Source of the DNA: Flavobacteriales bacterium | Lineage (GTDB): Bacteria > Bacteroidota > Bacteroidia > Flavobacteriales_F > PHOS-HE28 | DNA length: 64,000 nt | Reading direction: 5' to 3' | NCBI GenBank assembly: GCA_020635715.1 | Contig: JACJZG010000008.1 | Location: forward strand, 62,001-126,000 | Part shown: positions 40,756 through 49,114 of the stretch, one piece after another | Layout of the letters: each line of letters opens with the position of its first letter | Numbering within the stretch: the stretch's first letter is position 1 | Made by a program: the position numbers and the translations under genes | The notes under the pieces: model-generated | What the model saw: the letters and a program-made list of their open reading frames with translations, nothing else | Told to the model about the DNA's origin: nothing | Databases searched by the model: none

Positions 40756-41002
40756 CGCGTCCTGCCGGTCCAACGGGGGCGGCCAGGGATGGCTGCCCTC
40801 GTTCGTGTACCTGCATTTTTCGTCCCATCATATCGCAGGCCTCCTGTCCGATCTATTCCACATGATCGGGGATTCCTTTCCACAAATTGGCCGGTGCGCA
40901 CGGTTCTTCCCGTTGGATCAGAGCCAGTGTTCAACGCGGCATGGTGATCGATGCGGTGCTTTCGTTCAAGTGTGGAGGACTGTGAGCCTGCCACATCACA
41001 GG

Positions 41003-41010
41003 TAACTTGG
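41003..41010 (+). promoter_or_regulatory. Possible -7 box TAACTTGG before the response-regulator operon
   Basis: Resembles TAnnTTTG with one mismatch, 19 nt before ATG 41030. The 274 nt upstream of it (from 40756) hold no gene. Confidence 0.35.
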
Positions 41011-41029
41011 GCCGTCCTACTGAACGGTC

Positions 41030-41404
41030 ATGGAAGAAGAGAAAGTCATGAAGTACGCGCTGCTGGTGGATGACGAACAGGAGATCTGTGAATTGCTGAG
41101 CGCCATGTTGCGACGCACGGGCACACGCTGCACATTCGCCCACAGCCTGGCCGAAGGCCGGGCCGCCCTGGCGGATGGGGAGTTCGATGCCGTGTTCGTG
41201 GACGTGAACCTTCCGGATGGCCTGGGATATGACCTGATCCCCGAAGTGAAGGCCGCCAAGCCGGATGTGCGCTGTATCGCCATTAGTGCCATGGACTCCG
41301 AACGAGGACGCGCTGTGGCCGCCGGCGCCGATGTCTTCATCCCCAAGCCGTTCAACCGCGAAGCCATCTTCTCCAGTATCCGCGATCTGGGTTTTCAAGC
41401 CTGA
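41030..41404 (+). CDS. Single-domain response regulator
   Basis: 124 residues, a receiver domain only. Acidic pair DDE at 14-16, phosphoacceptor Asp58 (VFVDVNLPDG), conserved Ser86 and Lys106 (IPKPFN). No output domain, so it may relay phosphate to, or modulate, the kinase and NtrC-type regulator encoded next. ATG 41048 (MKYALLVDD) is an alternative start that removes six residues. Confidence 0.9.
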   Translation: MEEEKVMKYALLVDDEQEICELLSAMLRRTGTRCTFAHSLAEGRAALADGEFDAVFVDVNLPDGLGYDLIPEVKAAKPDVRCIAISAMDSERGRAVAAGADVFIPKPFNREAIFSSIRDLGFQA

Positions 41405-41434
41405 CCACCTCACCACCTCTAATACCATCGCTGC

Positions 41435-42841
41435 ATGGCCACCGCCCATCTACTCGTGATCGATGACGACCAGGACCTTTGCCTCCTCCTTTCGCGCCTG
41501 CTGACCAAGAGCGGGTACGAAGTGGCCACGGCCAACCGCGGGGCTGTGGCGCGTGACCTCATGAGCCGGAAGCGGTTCGATCTGGTCCTTTGCGATCATC
41601 GCCTGCCCGATACCGACGCACCCGCCATGCTGGAGCACATCCGTTCCACCTCGCCGGGCACACAGGTGATCATCATCACCGGTTATTCGGAGGTGCGGCT
41701 CGCGGTCGAGTTGATGCGGAAGGGCGCCTTCGACTACATCGGCAAACCCTTGTTCCCGGATGAACTGCTGATGCGGGTGCAGGATGCCCTGGCCGTCGAT
41801 ACCGCCCCGGAACCACGCGCCAACGGAAAGGATCGGGGCAAGGGCACCAGGTCCTCCGGCCCGGCCTATGTGGACGGTACCGGCTCGGCCGCACAGCTCA
41901 TCGTGAAACACATCGGTCTTGTGGCCCCCACGGACATGTCCGTGCTGATCACCGGCGAGACCGGCACCGGAAAAGAGTTCGCGGCGAAACGCATCCATGC
42001 GGAAAGCACCCGTTCCGGAGCGCCCTTCGTGTCAGTGGACTGTGGTGCCCTCCCAAAGGAACTGGCCGGCAGTGAGCTCTTCGGGCATACCAAGGGCTCC
42101 TTCACGGGTGCTGTGAGCGACCGCGCGGGCAGCTTTGAACAAGCCGACGGTGGCACGCTCTTCCTGGATGAGGTGGGCAACCTTTCCTATGAGAACCAGA
42201 TCAAGTTGCTGCGCGTGCTGCAGGAAAGGAAGTTCAAACGTATCGGCGGCACCAAGGACATCGAGGTGGATGTGCGCATCCTGGCCGCCACCAATGAGGA
42301 TCTGCGCAAGGCGGTGGCCGAAGGCCGTTTCCGCGAGGACCTGCTCCATCGGATCCAGGAGTTCACCATCCATCTCCCGCCCTTGCGTGAGCGCCGCGAG
42401 GACATCCCACGTTTCGCCGAACACTTCATCGCCCTGGCCAATGAACGGCTCGGTCGCCAGGTGGAGGGTTTCGATGACGCGGCCTTGAAGCACATACTGG
42501 ACCACGGATGGAGCGGCAACCTGCGCGAGCTGGGCAATGTGATCAAACGCGCTGTGCTGCTGAGCACAGGTCCGCGGATCACCCCCGATTGCCTCCCGGC
42601 CGTGGTGCTGAGCGGGGCAGCCGTGCCGCGTACCTCCAACACGGTCGAGGCCAGTGCGCGTTCCCCCCAGGATGCCCAGGGGGCTGAAGGCCTGAAAGGC
42701 GTGGCCCACCAGGCGGAACGGGAGGCGATCCTGCAAGCCCTGGAGCGTAACGGCTACAACAAGTCCCGTACGGCGGAGCAACTGAACATCGATCGGAAGA
42801 CGCTGTACAACAAGCTGAAGTCCTTCGGTCTGGAGGTCTGA
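41435..42841 (+). CDS. Sigma-54-dependent NtrC-family response regulator
   Basis: 468 residues. Receiver domain 1-120 (Asp54 in VLCDHRLPDT, Lys104); AAA+ domain about 145-385 with Walker A GETGTGK 174-180, the sigma-54 contact loop as GSFTGA 221-226 (canonical GAFTGA; Ser variants are known), Walker B GGTLFLDEVG; C-terminal Fis-type HTH (AEREAILQALERNGYNKSRTAEQLNIDRKTLYNKLK). It opens sigma-54 promoters after phosphorylation. The kinase follows after 33 nt. Sigma-54-like sites lie upstream of neighbouring genes. Confidence 0.96.
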   Translation: MATAHLLVIDDDQDLCLLLSRLLTKSGYEVATANRGAVARDLMSRKRFDLVLCDHRLPDTDAPAMLEHIRSTSPGTQVIIITGYSEVRLAVELMRKGAFDYIGKPLFPDELLMRVQDALAVDTAPEPRANGKDRGKGTRSSGPAYVDGTGSAAQLIVKHIGLVAPTDMSVLITGETGTGKEFAAKRIHAESTRSGAPFVSVDCGALPKELAGSELFGHTKGSFTGAVSDRAGSFEQADGGTLFLDEVGNLSYENQIKLLRVLQERKFKRIGGTKDIEVDVRILAATNEDLRKAVAEGRFREDLLHRIQEFTIHLPPLRERREDIPRFAEHFIALANERLGRQVEGFDDAALKHILDHGWSGNLRELGNVIKRAVLLSTGPRITPDCLPAVVLSGAAVPRTSNTVEASARSPQDAQGAEGLKGVAHQAEREAILQALERNGYNKSRTAEQLNIDRKTLYNKLKSFGLEV

Positions 42842-42874
42842 CCATCGACCGATCACCCCCACCAGCACGGAACC

Positions 42875-44650
42875 ATGGAGGAACTGCGCAAGGACCGCGA
42901 GGAGCGCAGGCTCACCACCATGCTCTACATCGCCGCCATGGCGGTGCTGCTGGCCCTGCTCTATGCCACCTATCGCAACATCCGCACCTATTCCAATACC
43001 GTGGCGGAGGTGCGCTCACACAACACCGCGCTGCTTGAACTGGAGGGCCTCCTTTCCAGCCTGCGTGACGCGGAAACGGGCGTCCGTGGCTTCCAGCTCA
43101 CCAATGACACCTCCTTCCTGGAGCCCTACCGACAGGCCAACAGGAGGATACGCGACCATTCGGCGAGACTGGGCCTCCATCAATTGAACAGGGCCGACTC
43201 CGCTGGCCTCGGCGAACTGCGCAGATTGTCCGGTGAACTGGGGGAGCTGTGGCGGAGCATGGTGTTCAACAACGCGAACGCCATCGTCAGAAGTCCTTCC
43301 ATGGTCTACGACATGCGTGTGGCGAAATCCTACATGGATTCGATCCGGACAGTGCATGATGGTCTTGTCGATGACCGGACACGGCGCCGCGATGACCTGC
43401 TGGACCGGGAGCGGGAAGAGGGTGTGGATGCGCCGTTCATGCTCGTGATCTATTCGTTGCTGGCCCTCTTCGCCACCGCCTTGATGTTCTGGCGGCTCAC
43501 ACGTACCCTTCGCTTCAACGAGGAGGTGCGTGTGGCACTGCGGAGCAAGGTGAGGGCCCTGGACCACGAAGTGACGCAGCGGGCCAGGTTGCAGAACCAG
43601 CTGCAGCAGGTGCTCGATGTTTCCCCCAGCGGCATCATGGCCTTCCGTTCCATCCGTGACAGTGCGGGCGTCATCATCGACTTCGAATGGCTGAGCTCCA
43701 ACCGCACGGCCAACGCCACCATCGGACGCACGGATCTGGTGGGCAAGAGGCTCCTGGAGGAGATGCCGGAGAACCGCTCTCATGGCCTCTTCGACGACTA
43801 TGTGCGGACCGTTGAACAGGGAACCCCTTCGGTGAAGGAGTTCCAGTACACCGGATCGGGCCTCAACAACTGGTTCCGCCACCATGCCGTGAAGCTGGAT
43901 GATGGGTTCATGGTCATGTTCAGCGACATCACCGACCAGAAGCGCGCGGAGATGATCAACCAGGAAACGGACCGGCTGGAACTGACCGCACAACTCACGC
44001 GCACCGTGGCGCACGAGGTCCGGAACCCGCTGACCAACATCCACCTGGCGCTGGAACAGATCCAGGATGAGATGGAGGGTAAGGAGGAGGAGGTCAAGCC
44101 CTATTTCGCCATCGTTGACCGCAACCTCAAACGTATCGGCACCCTGATCAAGGAGATGCTTGAATCGTCCCGTAAGCGGGAGCTCAACCTGGCCTCCTGG
44201 CGGATGGTGGATATCGTGGATGGTGTGGTGAAGACCATCGGCGATCGCCTCGCCCTGCGGGAGATGGGCCATCTGGTCGAGATCGCCGAGGACCTTCCCG
44301 TGGTGATGGTGGACCATGAACTGATCAACCTGGCGCTCACGAACATCGCCGTGAATGCCGTGGAGGCCATGGAACCCGGCAAGGGCCTGCTGCGCTTCAC
44401 AGTCACCAGGGATACCGATGCCGTCATCCTGTCCATGTCGGACAATGGCAAGGGCATCTCCCCGGAGAACCTGCAACGCCTGTTCGAGCCCTTCTACAGC
44501 GGCCGACCCGGCGGATTGGGGCTGGGGCTTACCACCGCCCGAAGCATCCTCCACAGCCACGGTATCCACCTGGATGTGAGCAGTACGGTAGGTGAGGGGA
44601 CCACCTTCGCGCTCTGGTTCCCCCTGGCGGGCCTGGCACCCATGACCTGA
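42875..44650 (+). CDS. CHASE3-domain sensor histidine kinase
   Basis: 591 residues. Membrane helix 1 near 15-33, periplasmic CHASE3-like domain about 40-185 (LRDAETGVRGFQLTNDTSFLEPY is diagnostic), membrane helix 2 about 188-207, coiled coil, PAS domain about 245-360, HisKA with H-box TVAHEVRNPLTNIHLA, and HATPase with N box (NIAVNAVEAME), GNGKGIS and GGLGLGLTTARSILHSHG. Cognate kinase of the NtrC-type regulator just upstream. The ligand is unknown. Confidence 0.95.
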   Translation: MEELRKDREERRLTTMLYIAAMAVLLALLYATYRNIRTYSNTVAEVRSHNTALLELEGLLSSLRDAETGVRGFQLTNDTSFLEPYRQANRRIRDHSARLGLHQLNRADSAGLGELRRLSGELGELWRSMVFNNANAIVRSPSMVYDMRVAKSYMDSIRTVHDGLVDDRTRRRDDLLDREREEGVDAPFMLVIYSLLALFATALMFWRLTRTLRFNEEVRVALRSKVRALDHEVTQRARLQNQLQQVLDVSPSGIMAFRSIRDSAGVIIDFEWLSSNRTANATIGRTDLVGKRLLEEMPENRSHGLFDDYVRTVEQGTPSVKEFQYTGSGLNNWFRHHAVKLDDGFMVMFSDITDQKRAEMINQETDRLELTAQLTRTVAHEVRNPLTNIHLALEQIQDEMEGKEEEVKPYFAIVDRNLKRIGTLIKEMLESSRKRELNLASWRMVDIVDGVVKTIGDRLALREMGHLVEIAEDLPVVMVDHELINLALTNIAVNAVEAMEPGKGLLRFTVTRDTDAVILSMSDNGKGISPENLQRLFEPFYSGRPGGLGLGLTTARSILHSHGIHLDVSSTVGEGTTFALWFPLAGLAPMT

Positions 44651-44721
44651 CCCGCTCCATCGCCCGCTGTAACTTCCCGGCGACCACCCCGTCCTATCGG
44701 TACAACGGGTTCCCTCTCCCG

Positions 44722-45207
44722 ATGACCTTGGCCGAATACAATAGCGCAGTGGACCTGCACGCCGATGGCATCTATCGGTTCGCCCTCAAGCACCTGCGCG
44801 ATGAGGATCGGGCCAAGGACGTGGTCCAGGAGAGCTTCGCACGCCTCTGGACCCGACTGGAGCAGGTGGAGGGCGCCAAGGCGAAGAGCTACCTCTTCAC
44901 CACCGCGCATCATGTGATGGTGGATGAGGTGAGGAAGGACAAGCGCAGCACACGGATGGAGGAACACCACGCGGATATCAGGCACACGAGCCAGCAACAG
45001 CCGGACCTGAAAGAGGTGCTGGACGCGGCGCTCGCCACCCTGCCCGCCATCCAACGCAGTGTGGTGCTCCTGCGCGATCTGGAAGGATATACCTACGAGG
45101 AGATCGCTGAACTCACCGGACTGAACCTGCCCCAGGTGAAGGTGTACATCTACCGTGGACGCATCGCACTGAAGGAATACATCGGTCAACTGGACCTTGT
45201 TCTGTGA
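44722..45207 (+). CDS. ECF-type RNA polymerase sigma factor
   Basis: 161 residues. Region 2: IYRFALKHLRDEDRAKDVVQESFARLW ... AKSYLFTTAHHVMVDEVRKDKR; region 4: LPAIQRSVVLLRDLEGYTYEEIAELTGLNLPQVKVYIYRGR. Its stop overlaps a GTG start of the anti-sigma-like gene by 4 nt, so the pair is probably coupled. A TAACTTCC sequence 44 nt upstream could be its promoter (one mismatch). Confidence 0.94.
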   Translation: MTLAEYNSAVDLHADGIYRFALKHLRDEDRAKDVVQESFARLWTRLEQVEGAKAKSYLFTTAHHVMVDEVRKDKRSTRMEEHHADIRHTSQQQPDLKEVLDAALATLPAIQRSVVLLRDLEGYTYEEIAELTGLNLPQVKVYIYRGRIALKEYIGQLDLVL

Positions 45208-46556
45208 ACGAACGGATCGACCATAACAACTACGAGGCCTGGCTGTTGGATCGGCTGGAGGGTCAGCTCACGCCCGAACAGGAACGCGAGCTGGACGCCT
45301 TTCTGCTGGAGCATCCCGAGCTCGCTTCGTGTGATGACGAACTTCCGGTGGTGGATCCTGTGAGCGGCACCATGTCCACCTTGGATAAGGACCTGTTGAA
45401 GCGTTCCATTCCGCCCGTGGGAATGGTCGATGACAGGCATGTGGAGGATCACCTCATCGCGCGCCTGCAGGGTGATCTGGACGTGGCGCAGCTGGAGGCT
45501 CTTCGTTCCTACCTCGTGGCTCATCCGGAGTGGCAGCGCGCTGACAGGACCTATGCGCTCACCAAGTTGGTCCCTGAGGCGGTGGCCTTCTTCGGCAAGC
45601 AGGAGCTGGTCCGGCATCTTCCACCGCAAGGTCTGGTGAACGCTTTCACGGTCGATGACCACCTCATCGCGCGCCTCGAAGGGGAGCTTTCCGCAGAACA
45701 AGCCGCTGCGTTGAACCGCTTCCTGGAGGCGCATCCGGCCTTCCGGCGGAATGAAGCACTGATCAATGCGACGCGTACCACGCCGGGATCGGTCGTGTAT
45801 GTGGACAAGGCTTCGCTGAAGAAGAAGGAGGGCCGTGTGATCGCGTTCCGCATGCCACGTCCCGCGACGAGCTGGGCTGCTGCGGCGACCGTGGCCCTGC
45901 TCATCGTCCTTGGTCTGGTGCTGCGCGACAAGTCCTCCGATGCGCCGGACCGCTTCGCACGGGTGCCGCACAGCAGGCCGGAGCAACGGGCGGTAGTGGC
46001 GCCGGAAGCCTCGTTGGACAACGCGAAGGTGGAACAGGCGATCGTGGATCGTGATACGGCACCTGCCGAGGTGAACGCGCCAGCCAGGGAGTCGCGCAAG
46101 GAGGTTCCGGCTCCCAGCAACGGACCAGGAACCGAACGATCGAAGCAGGTGGTCCCGATCGACCCTGTAGAGCAACCGATGATCGCAGGAACACAGGGCT
46201 CGAACGGCCCAACGGAAGAGGAAGGACCAGCGCAGGAGCGGGTGGAAGCGCCCGAAGAGAAGCCTTTGTTCGCCGAGGTCGATCAACGTCCAGAACGGGT
46301 GAACACCACTCACCGATCGGAGGAGCGCACGGTGGGTGAGCTGCTCGCAAGCACCCTGCGCGAAAGGTTGCTCGACACGCCCGCCCGCACCGAAGCGCCA
46401 TTGGACGGAGCTGATGCCGTGGCCGCGGTGGACCGCACCTTGAAAGCGGTGAGCGGTGATCGTGGAGGCCTCGAACTGCAGCGCCGCAAGAACGGTGGCG
46501 TACGCGGTTTCGACCTGCGCCTGGGCCGCAACTTCACCATCAGCGCCAGCCGCTGA
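45204..46556 (+). CDS. Membrane anti-sigma-like protein with three tandem N-terminal modules
   Basis: 450 residues from GTG 45204. Three repeats of a zinc-less anti-sigma-like module: YEAWLLDRLEGQLTPEQERE at 10, HLIARLQGDLDVAQLEALRS at about 82, HLIARLEGELSAEQAAALNR at about 153. A single membrane helix follows (about 225-243, TSWAAAATVALLIVLGLVLR), then a long Glu/Pro/Arg-rich periplasmic part and a short C-terminal beta segment (FDLRLGRNFTISASR). The ASD position and overlap with the sigma gene support sigma binding; which copy binds is unknown. Confidence 0.82.
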   Translation: MNERIDHNNYEAWLLDRLEGQLTPEQERELDAFLLEHPELASCDDELPVVDPVSGTMSTLDKDLLKRSIPPVGMVDDRHVEDHLIARLQGDLDVAQLEALRSYLVAHPEWQRADRTYALTKLVPEAVAFFGKQELVRHLPPQGLVNAFTVDDHLIARLEGELSAEQAAALNRFLEAHPAFRRNEALINATRTTPGSVVYVDKASLKKKEGRVIAFRMPRPATSWAAAATVALLIVLGLVLRDKSSDAPDRFARVPHSRPEQRAVVAPEASLDNAKVEQAIVDRDTAPAEVNAPARESRKEVPAPSNGPGTERSKQVVPIDPVEQPMIAGTQGSNGPTEEEGPAQERVEAPEEKPLFAEVDQRPERVNTTHRSEERTVGELLASTLRERLLDTPARTEAPLDGADAVAAVDRTLKAVSGDRGGLELQRRKNGGVRGFDLRLGRNFTISASR

Positions 46557-46699
46557 TCCGGCCGCCGTTCGCTGATCGCTGGCCAACGCATCCGTTCATC
46601 CCGTCAAGCAAGCCGCTCATCACGATCAGCGGATGCGATCGTAACAAGGCGTGGGGTCAAGGCGTCTTATGGACAAACAGCAACGAACACCACACTGCC

Positions 46700-47071
46700 A
46701 TGAGAACCGTGATATCCCGCTCGCTCTTCCTGCTCGCCACCGTATTCACCCTCGGGTACGCCCGCGCTGCTGAACCGGTCCGGATGAAGCCGCTCACGAA
46801 GAGGTCGACCCTGGAGCGCACCCTGGACCGCGCCTTGAGCAATACCCTTGCCTATCCGCTGCTGGCCAAGGACGATATGACCGGCGAAGTGTACGTGAGC
46901 TTCGTGATCAACAAGGAGGGCCGGATCGAAGTGATCGATGCCAGCTCGCCGAATGAGGAACTGAAGGCCTATGTGCTCCGCAAGCTTGCCCGGATCGACA
47001 TCGGCGACAACCCGGACGGCAGCTGGAAGACCACCCACATGGTATTCAACTTCCGGCCCGAGAAGGTCTGA
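46700..47071 (+). CDS. Exported TonB C-terminal-like protein
   Basis: 123 residues: signal peptide MRTVISRSLFLLATVFTLGY (cleavage near ARA), then TLERTLDRALSNTLAYPLLA and GEVYVSFVINKEGRIEVIDA...LKAYVLRKLARIDIG, the beta-alpha-beta pattern of the TonB C-terminal domain. It lacks a membrane anchor and proline linker, so it is probably a free periplasmic protein that mimics or partners TonB. A good terminator follows. Confidence 0.75.
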   Translation: MRTVISRSLFLLATVFTLGYARAAEPVRMKPLTKRSTLERTLDRALSNTLAYPLLAKDDMTGEVYVSFVINKEGRIEVIDASSPNEELKAYVLRKLARIDIGDNPDGSWKTTHMVFNFRPEKV

Positions 47072-47096
47072 CCCCCGACCACCACACGCGCAATGG

Positions 47097-47126
47097 AGCC
47101 CCGGAACACGGGGCTTCTTGCTTTTT
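47097..47126 (+). terminator. Intrinsic terminator after the TonB-C-like gene
   Basis: 7-bp stem AGCCCCG/CGGGGCT, 5-nt loop, then TTCTTGCTTTTT; 26 nt after the stop. Confidence 0.8.
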
Positions 47127-47184
47127 CGGCGTTTCCTGTAACTCTGTCCATGGCTGTCCGTCCTATGAACAGAACCCCACGACC

Positions 47185-48186
47185 ATGAAGAAGCAGATCC
47201 TCGTCCTGGCCATGCTCTCCGGATCCATTGGTGGATCAGCCCAGACCGACAGCACCGAAGTCCCGAGCACGCATCGCCTTGAGCTGGGTGTGAATTCCAA
47301 GGAAGGTGGTTACGCCCGCATCGCCAACGATCCGGATTCCACCGACAAGCCGAGTCCTTTCGTGATCACCACCAAGCGCAAGAAGATCACGATATCCACC
47401 GAGGATCGCGACTGGATCTCCCAGGAGGACAGCGTGCAGGATGTGCTGAAGGAACTGCGCAAGGAGCGCCGCAACCAGTTCACCTACTGGAGCGGTGTGG
47501 ATGTCGGTTTCAACGCGCTACTCGGCCCCGATAACAGCGGTGACTTCCCGCGCGAGTTCGACTTCCTGCAACTGGACCAGGCGCGTTCGCGCTTCGTGTC
47601 CATCAACTTCATGGAACAGAAGATCGAGTTCGGTTCGCACCATGTCGGACTGCTCACCGGGCTTGGCTGGGAGTTCACCAACTATCGTTTCAAGGAGAAC
47701 AGCATCATGAACTTCGAGGGTGACACCATCACCGCCTTCGCGGTGGATCAGCCGCAGTTCATCAAGAGCAAGTTGCGCCAGAGCGGCTTCCGCGTTCCGC
47801 TGATGCTGGAGTTCAACACCAAGCGCGCCAAGATGCCGACCACGGAGGAGGTCATCGCCGCCGCTGCAGACACCGTCGGCGGCAAGGAACCGCGCACCTT
47901 CAAGTTCACCAACAAGAAGAACTTCCACCTGGCCGCCGGTGTGGTGGGCACCTGGTACTACGACAGCATGTACAAGCAGAAGTACCGGATGGATGGCAGC
48001 ATCCAGAAGGACATCGACAAGGGCGAGCACCAGGTACTGCCCTACCGCCTGGCCGCGTCGGCGCGGATCGGATATGGCGGCCTCAACCTCTTCGCGGAGT
48101 ATGCGCTCACACCGCTGTTCAAGGAACATATCACACCGGAGCTCACTCCTTTCAACGTGGGCCTCACGATCATCGGGTTCAACTAG
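47185..48186 (+). CDS. PorT-like outer-membrane beta-barrel protein
   Basis: 333 residues: signal peptide MKKQILVLAMLSGSIGGSAQ, a linker with EDRDWISQEDSVQDVLKELR, then strands VDVGFNALLG, LLTGLGWEFTNYRFKENSI, FRVPLMLEFNTK, LAASARIGYGGLNLFAEYAL and a C-terminal FNVGLTIIGFN. The pattern 'RVPL.LEF' followed by FKFTNKKNFHLAAGVVG is characteristic of PorT-family barrels. Separate from the TonB-C-like gene by a terminator. Confidence 0.8.
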   Translation: MKKQILVLAMLSGSIGGSAQTDSTEVPSTHRLELGVNSKEGGYARIANDPDSTDKPSPFVITTKRKKITISTEDRDWISQEDSVQDVLKELRKERRNQFTYWSGVDVGFNALLGPDNSGDFPREFDFLQLDQARSRFVSINFMEQKIEFGSHHVGLLTGLGWEFTNYRFKENSIMNFEGDTITAFAVDQPQFIKSKLRQSGFRVPLMLEFNTKRAKMPTTEEVIAAAADTVGGKEPRTFKFTNKKNFHLAAGVVGTWYYDSMYKQKYRMDGSIQKDIDKGEHQVLPYRLAASARIGYGGLNLFAEYALTPLFKEHITPELTPFNVGLTIIGFN

Positions 48187-48233
48187 CGCATCGGTCAACC
48201 GCTACGCGCTACGAGGGGTTGTACCCGAGGTGG

Positions 48234-48261
48234 AAGGGCTGCTTCGAAAGAGGCGGCCCTT
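48234..48261 (+). terminator. Hairpin after the PorT-like gene
   Basis: 12-bp stem (with G-U pairs) AAGGGCTGCTTC/GAGGCGGCCCTT, loop GAAA, followed by TCCTGTTGT; 47 nt after the stop. Confidence 0.6.
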
Positions 48262-48324
48262 TCCTGTTGTGCCATGGGATGGGTCGAGCAGCCCGCTTCC
48301 CCACCACCTTCCATCACTTCCCGC

Positions 48325-48332
48325 TATTTTTG
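48325..48332 (+). promoter_or_regulatory. -7 box TATTTTTG for yebC
   Basis: Exact TAnnTTTG, 25 nt before ATG 48358. Confidence 0.6.
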
Positions 48333-48357
48333 CGGTTTCCAACCTGAACGCACCGCC

Positions 48358-49110
48358 ATGGGCCGCATTTTCGAGAAACGCAAGCACAAGATCTTCGCCC
48401 GCAACGCCAAGCTGAGCAAGCTCTTCACCCGCATCGGCAAGGAGATCGCCATGAGCGTGAAGGCCGGTGGGCCCAACCCCGAGGCCAATTCCCGGTTGAA
48501 GATGGCCATTCAGAACGCCCGCGGGGCCAACATGCCCAAGGACAACATCGACCGGGCGATCAAGAAGGCGGCCGGTGGCGGTGAGGCGGACTACAGCGAG
48601 ATGACCTACGAGGGCTACGCGCCCGGTGGTGTGGCGGTCTTCGTGGAAACGGCCACCAACAACCCCACGCGCACCGTGGCCAACGTGCGCAGCTTCTTCA
48701 GCAAGTGCGATGGCACCCTGGGTACGAGCGGCTCGCTCTCCCATGTCTTCGACCGCAAGGCCGAATTCGTGATCGAGACCGCCGCCTTGAAGGACAAGGA
48801 CTCCGACGAGTTCGAGATGGAGTGCATCGACGCCGGCGCCGAGGACGTGATCCACGACGAGGAAGGCATCGTGATCCTGGCACCCTACACCGCTTTCGGC
48901 AGCATGGCCCAGAAGCTCGAACAGCTCGGCGTGGAATCGAAGAGCGCCGAGCTCAAGCGCTTCCCGCTCTCCACCATCCCGGTGGACCTGGACACCGCCA
49001 GGAACGTGATGAAGCTGGTGGACATGCTGGAGGAGGACGACGATGTGAACGCCGTCTACCACAACATGGAGCTTACCGAGGAGGTGGAGGAGGCGCTGGC
49101 CAACGGCTGA
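48358..49110 (+). CDS. YebC/PmpR family protein
   Basis: 250 residues from ATG 48358 (MGRIFEKRKHKIFARNAKLS). The family motifs KLFTRIGKEIAMSVKAGGPNPE, NARGANMPKDNIDRAIKKA and FVETATNNPTRTVANVRSFF are complete. YebC proteins are ribosome-associated translation factors that relieve stalling at proline-rich tracts and were earlier called transcription regulators. Upstream frame (48274) is not conserved. Terminal codons converge with the sensor kinase at 49115, 4 nt apart. Confidence 0.95.
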   Translation: MGRIFEKRKHKIFARNAKLSKLFTRIGKEIAMSVKAGGPNPEANSRLKMAIQNARGANMPKDNIDRAIKKAAGGGEADYSEMTYEGYAPGGVAVFVETATNNPTRTVANVRSFFSKCDGTLGTSGSLSHVFDRKAEFVIETAALKDKDSDEFEMECIDAGAEDVIHDEEGIVILAPYTAFGSMAQKLEQLGVESKSAELKRFPLSTIPVDLDTARNVMKLVDMLEEDDDVNAVYHNMELTEEVEEALANG

Positions 49111-49114
49111 TCCA

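Noticed and set aside
42000..42868. Long minus-strand frame over the NtrC-type regulator
   Set aside because: Antisense to an intact AAA+ domain.
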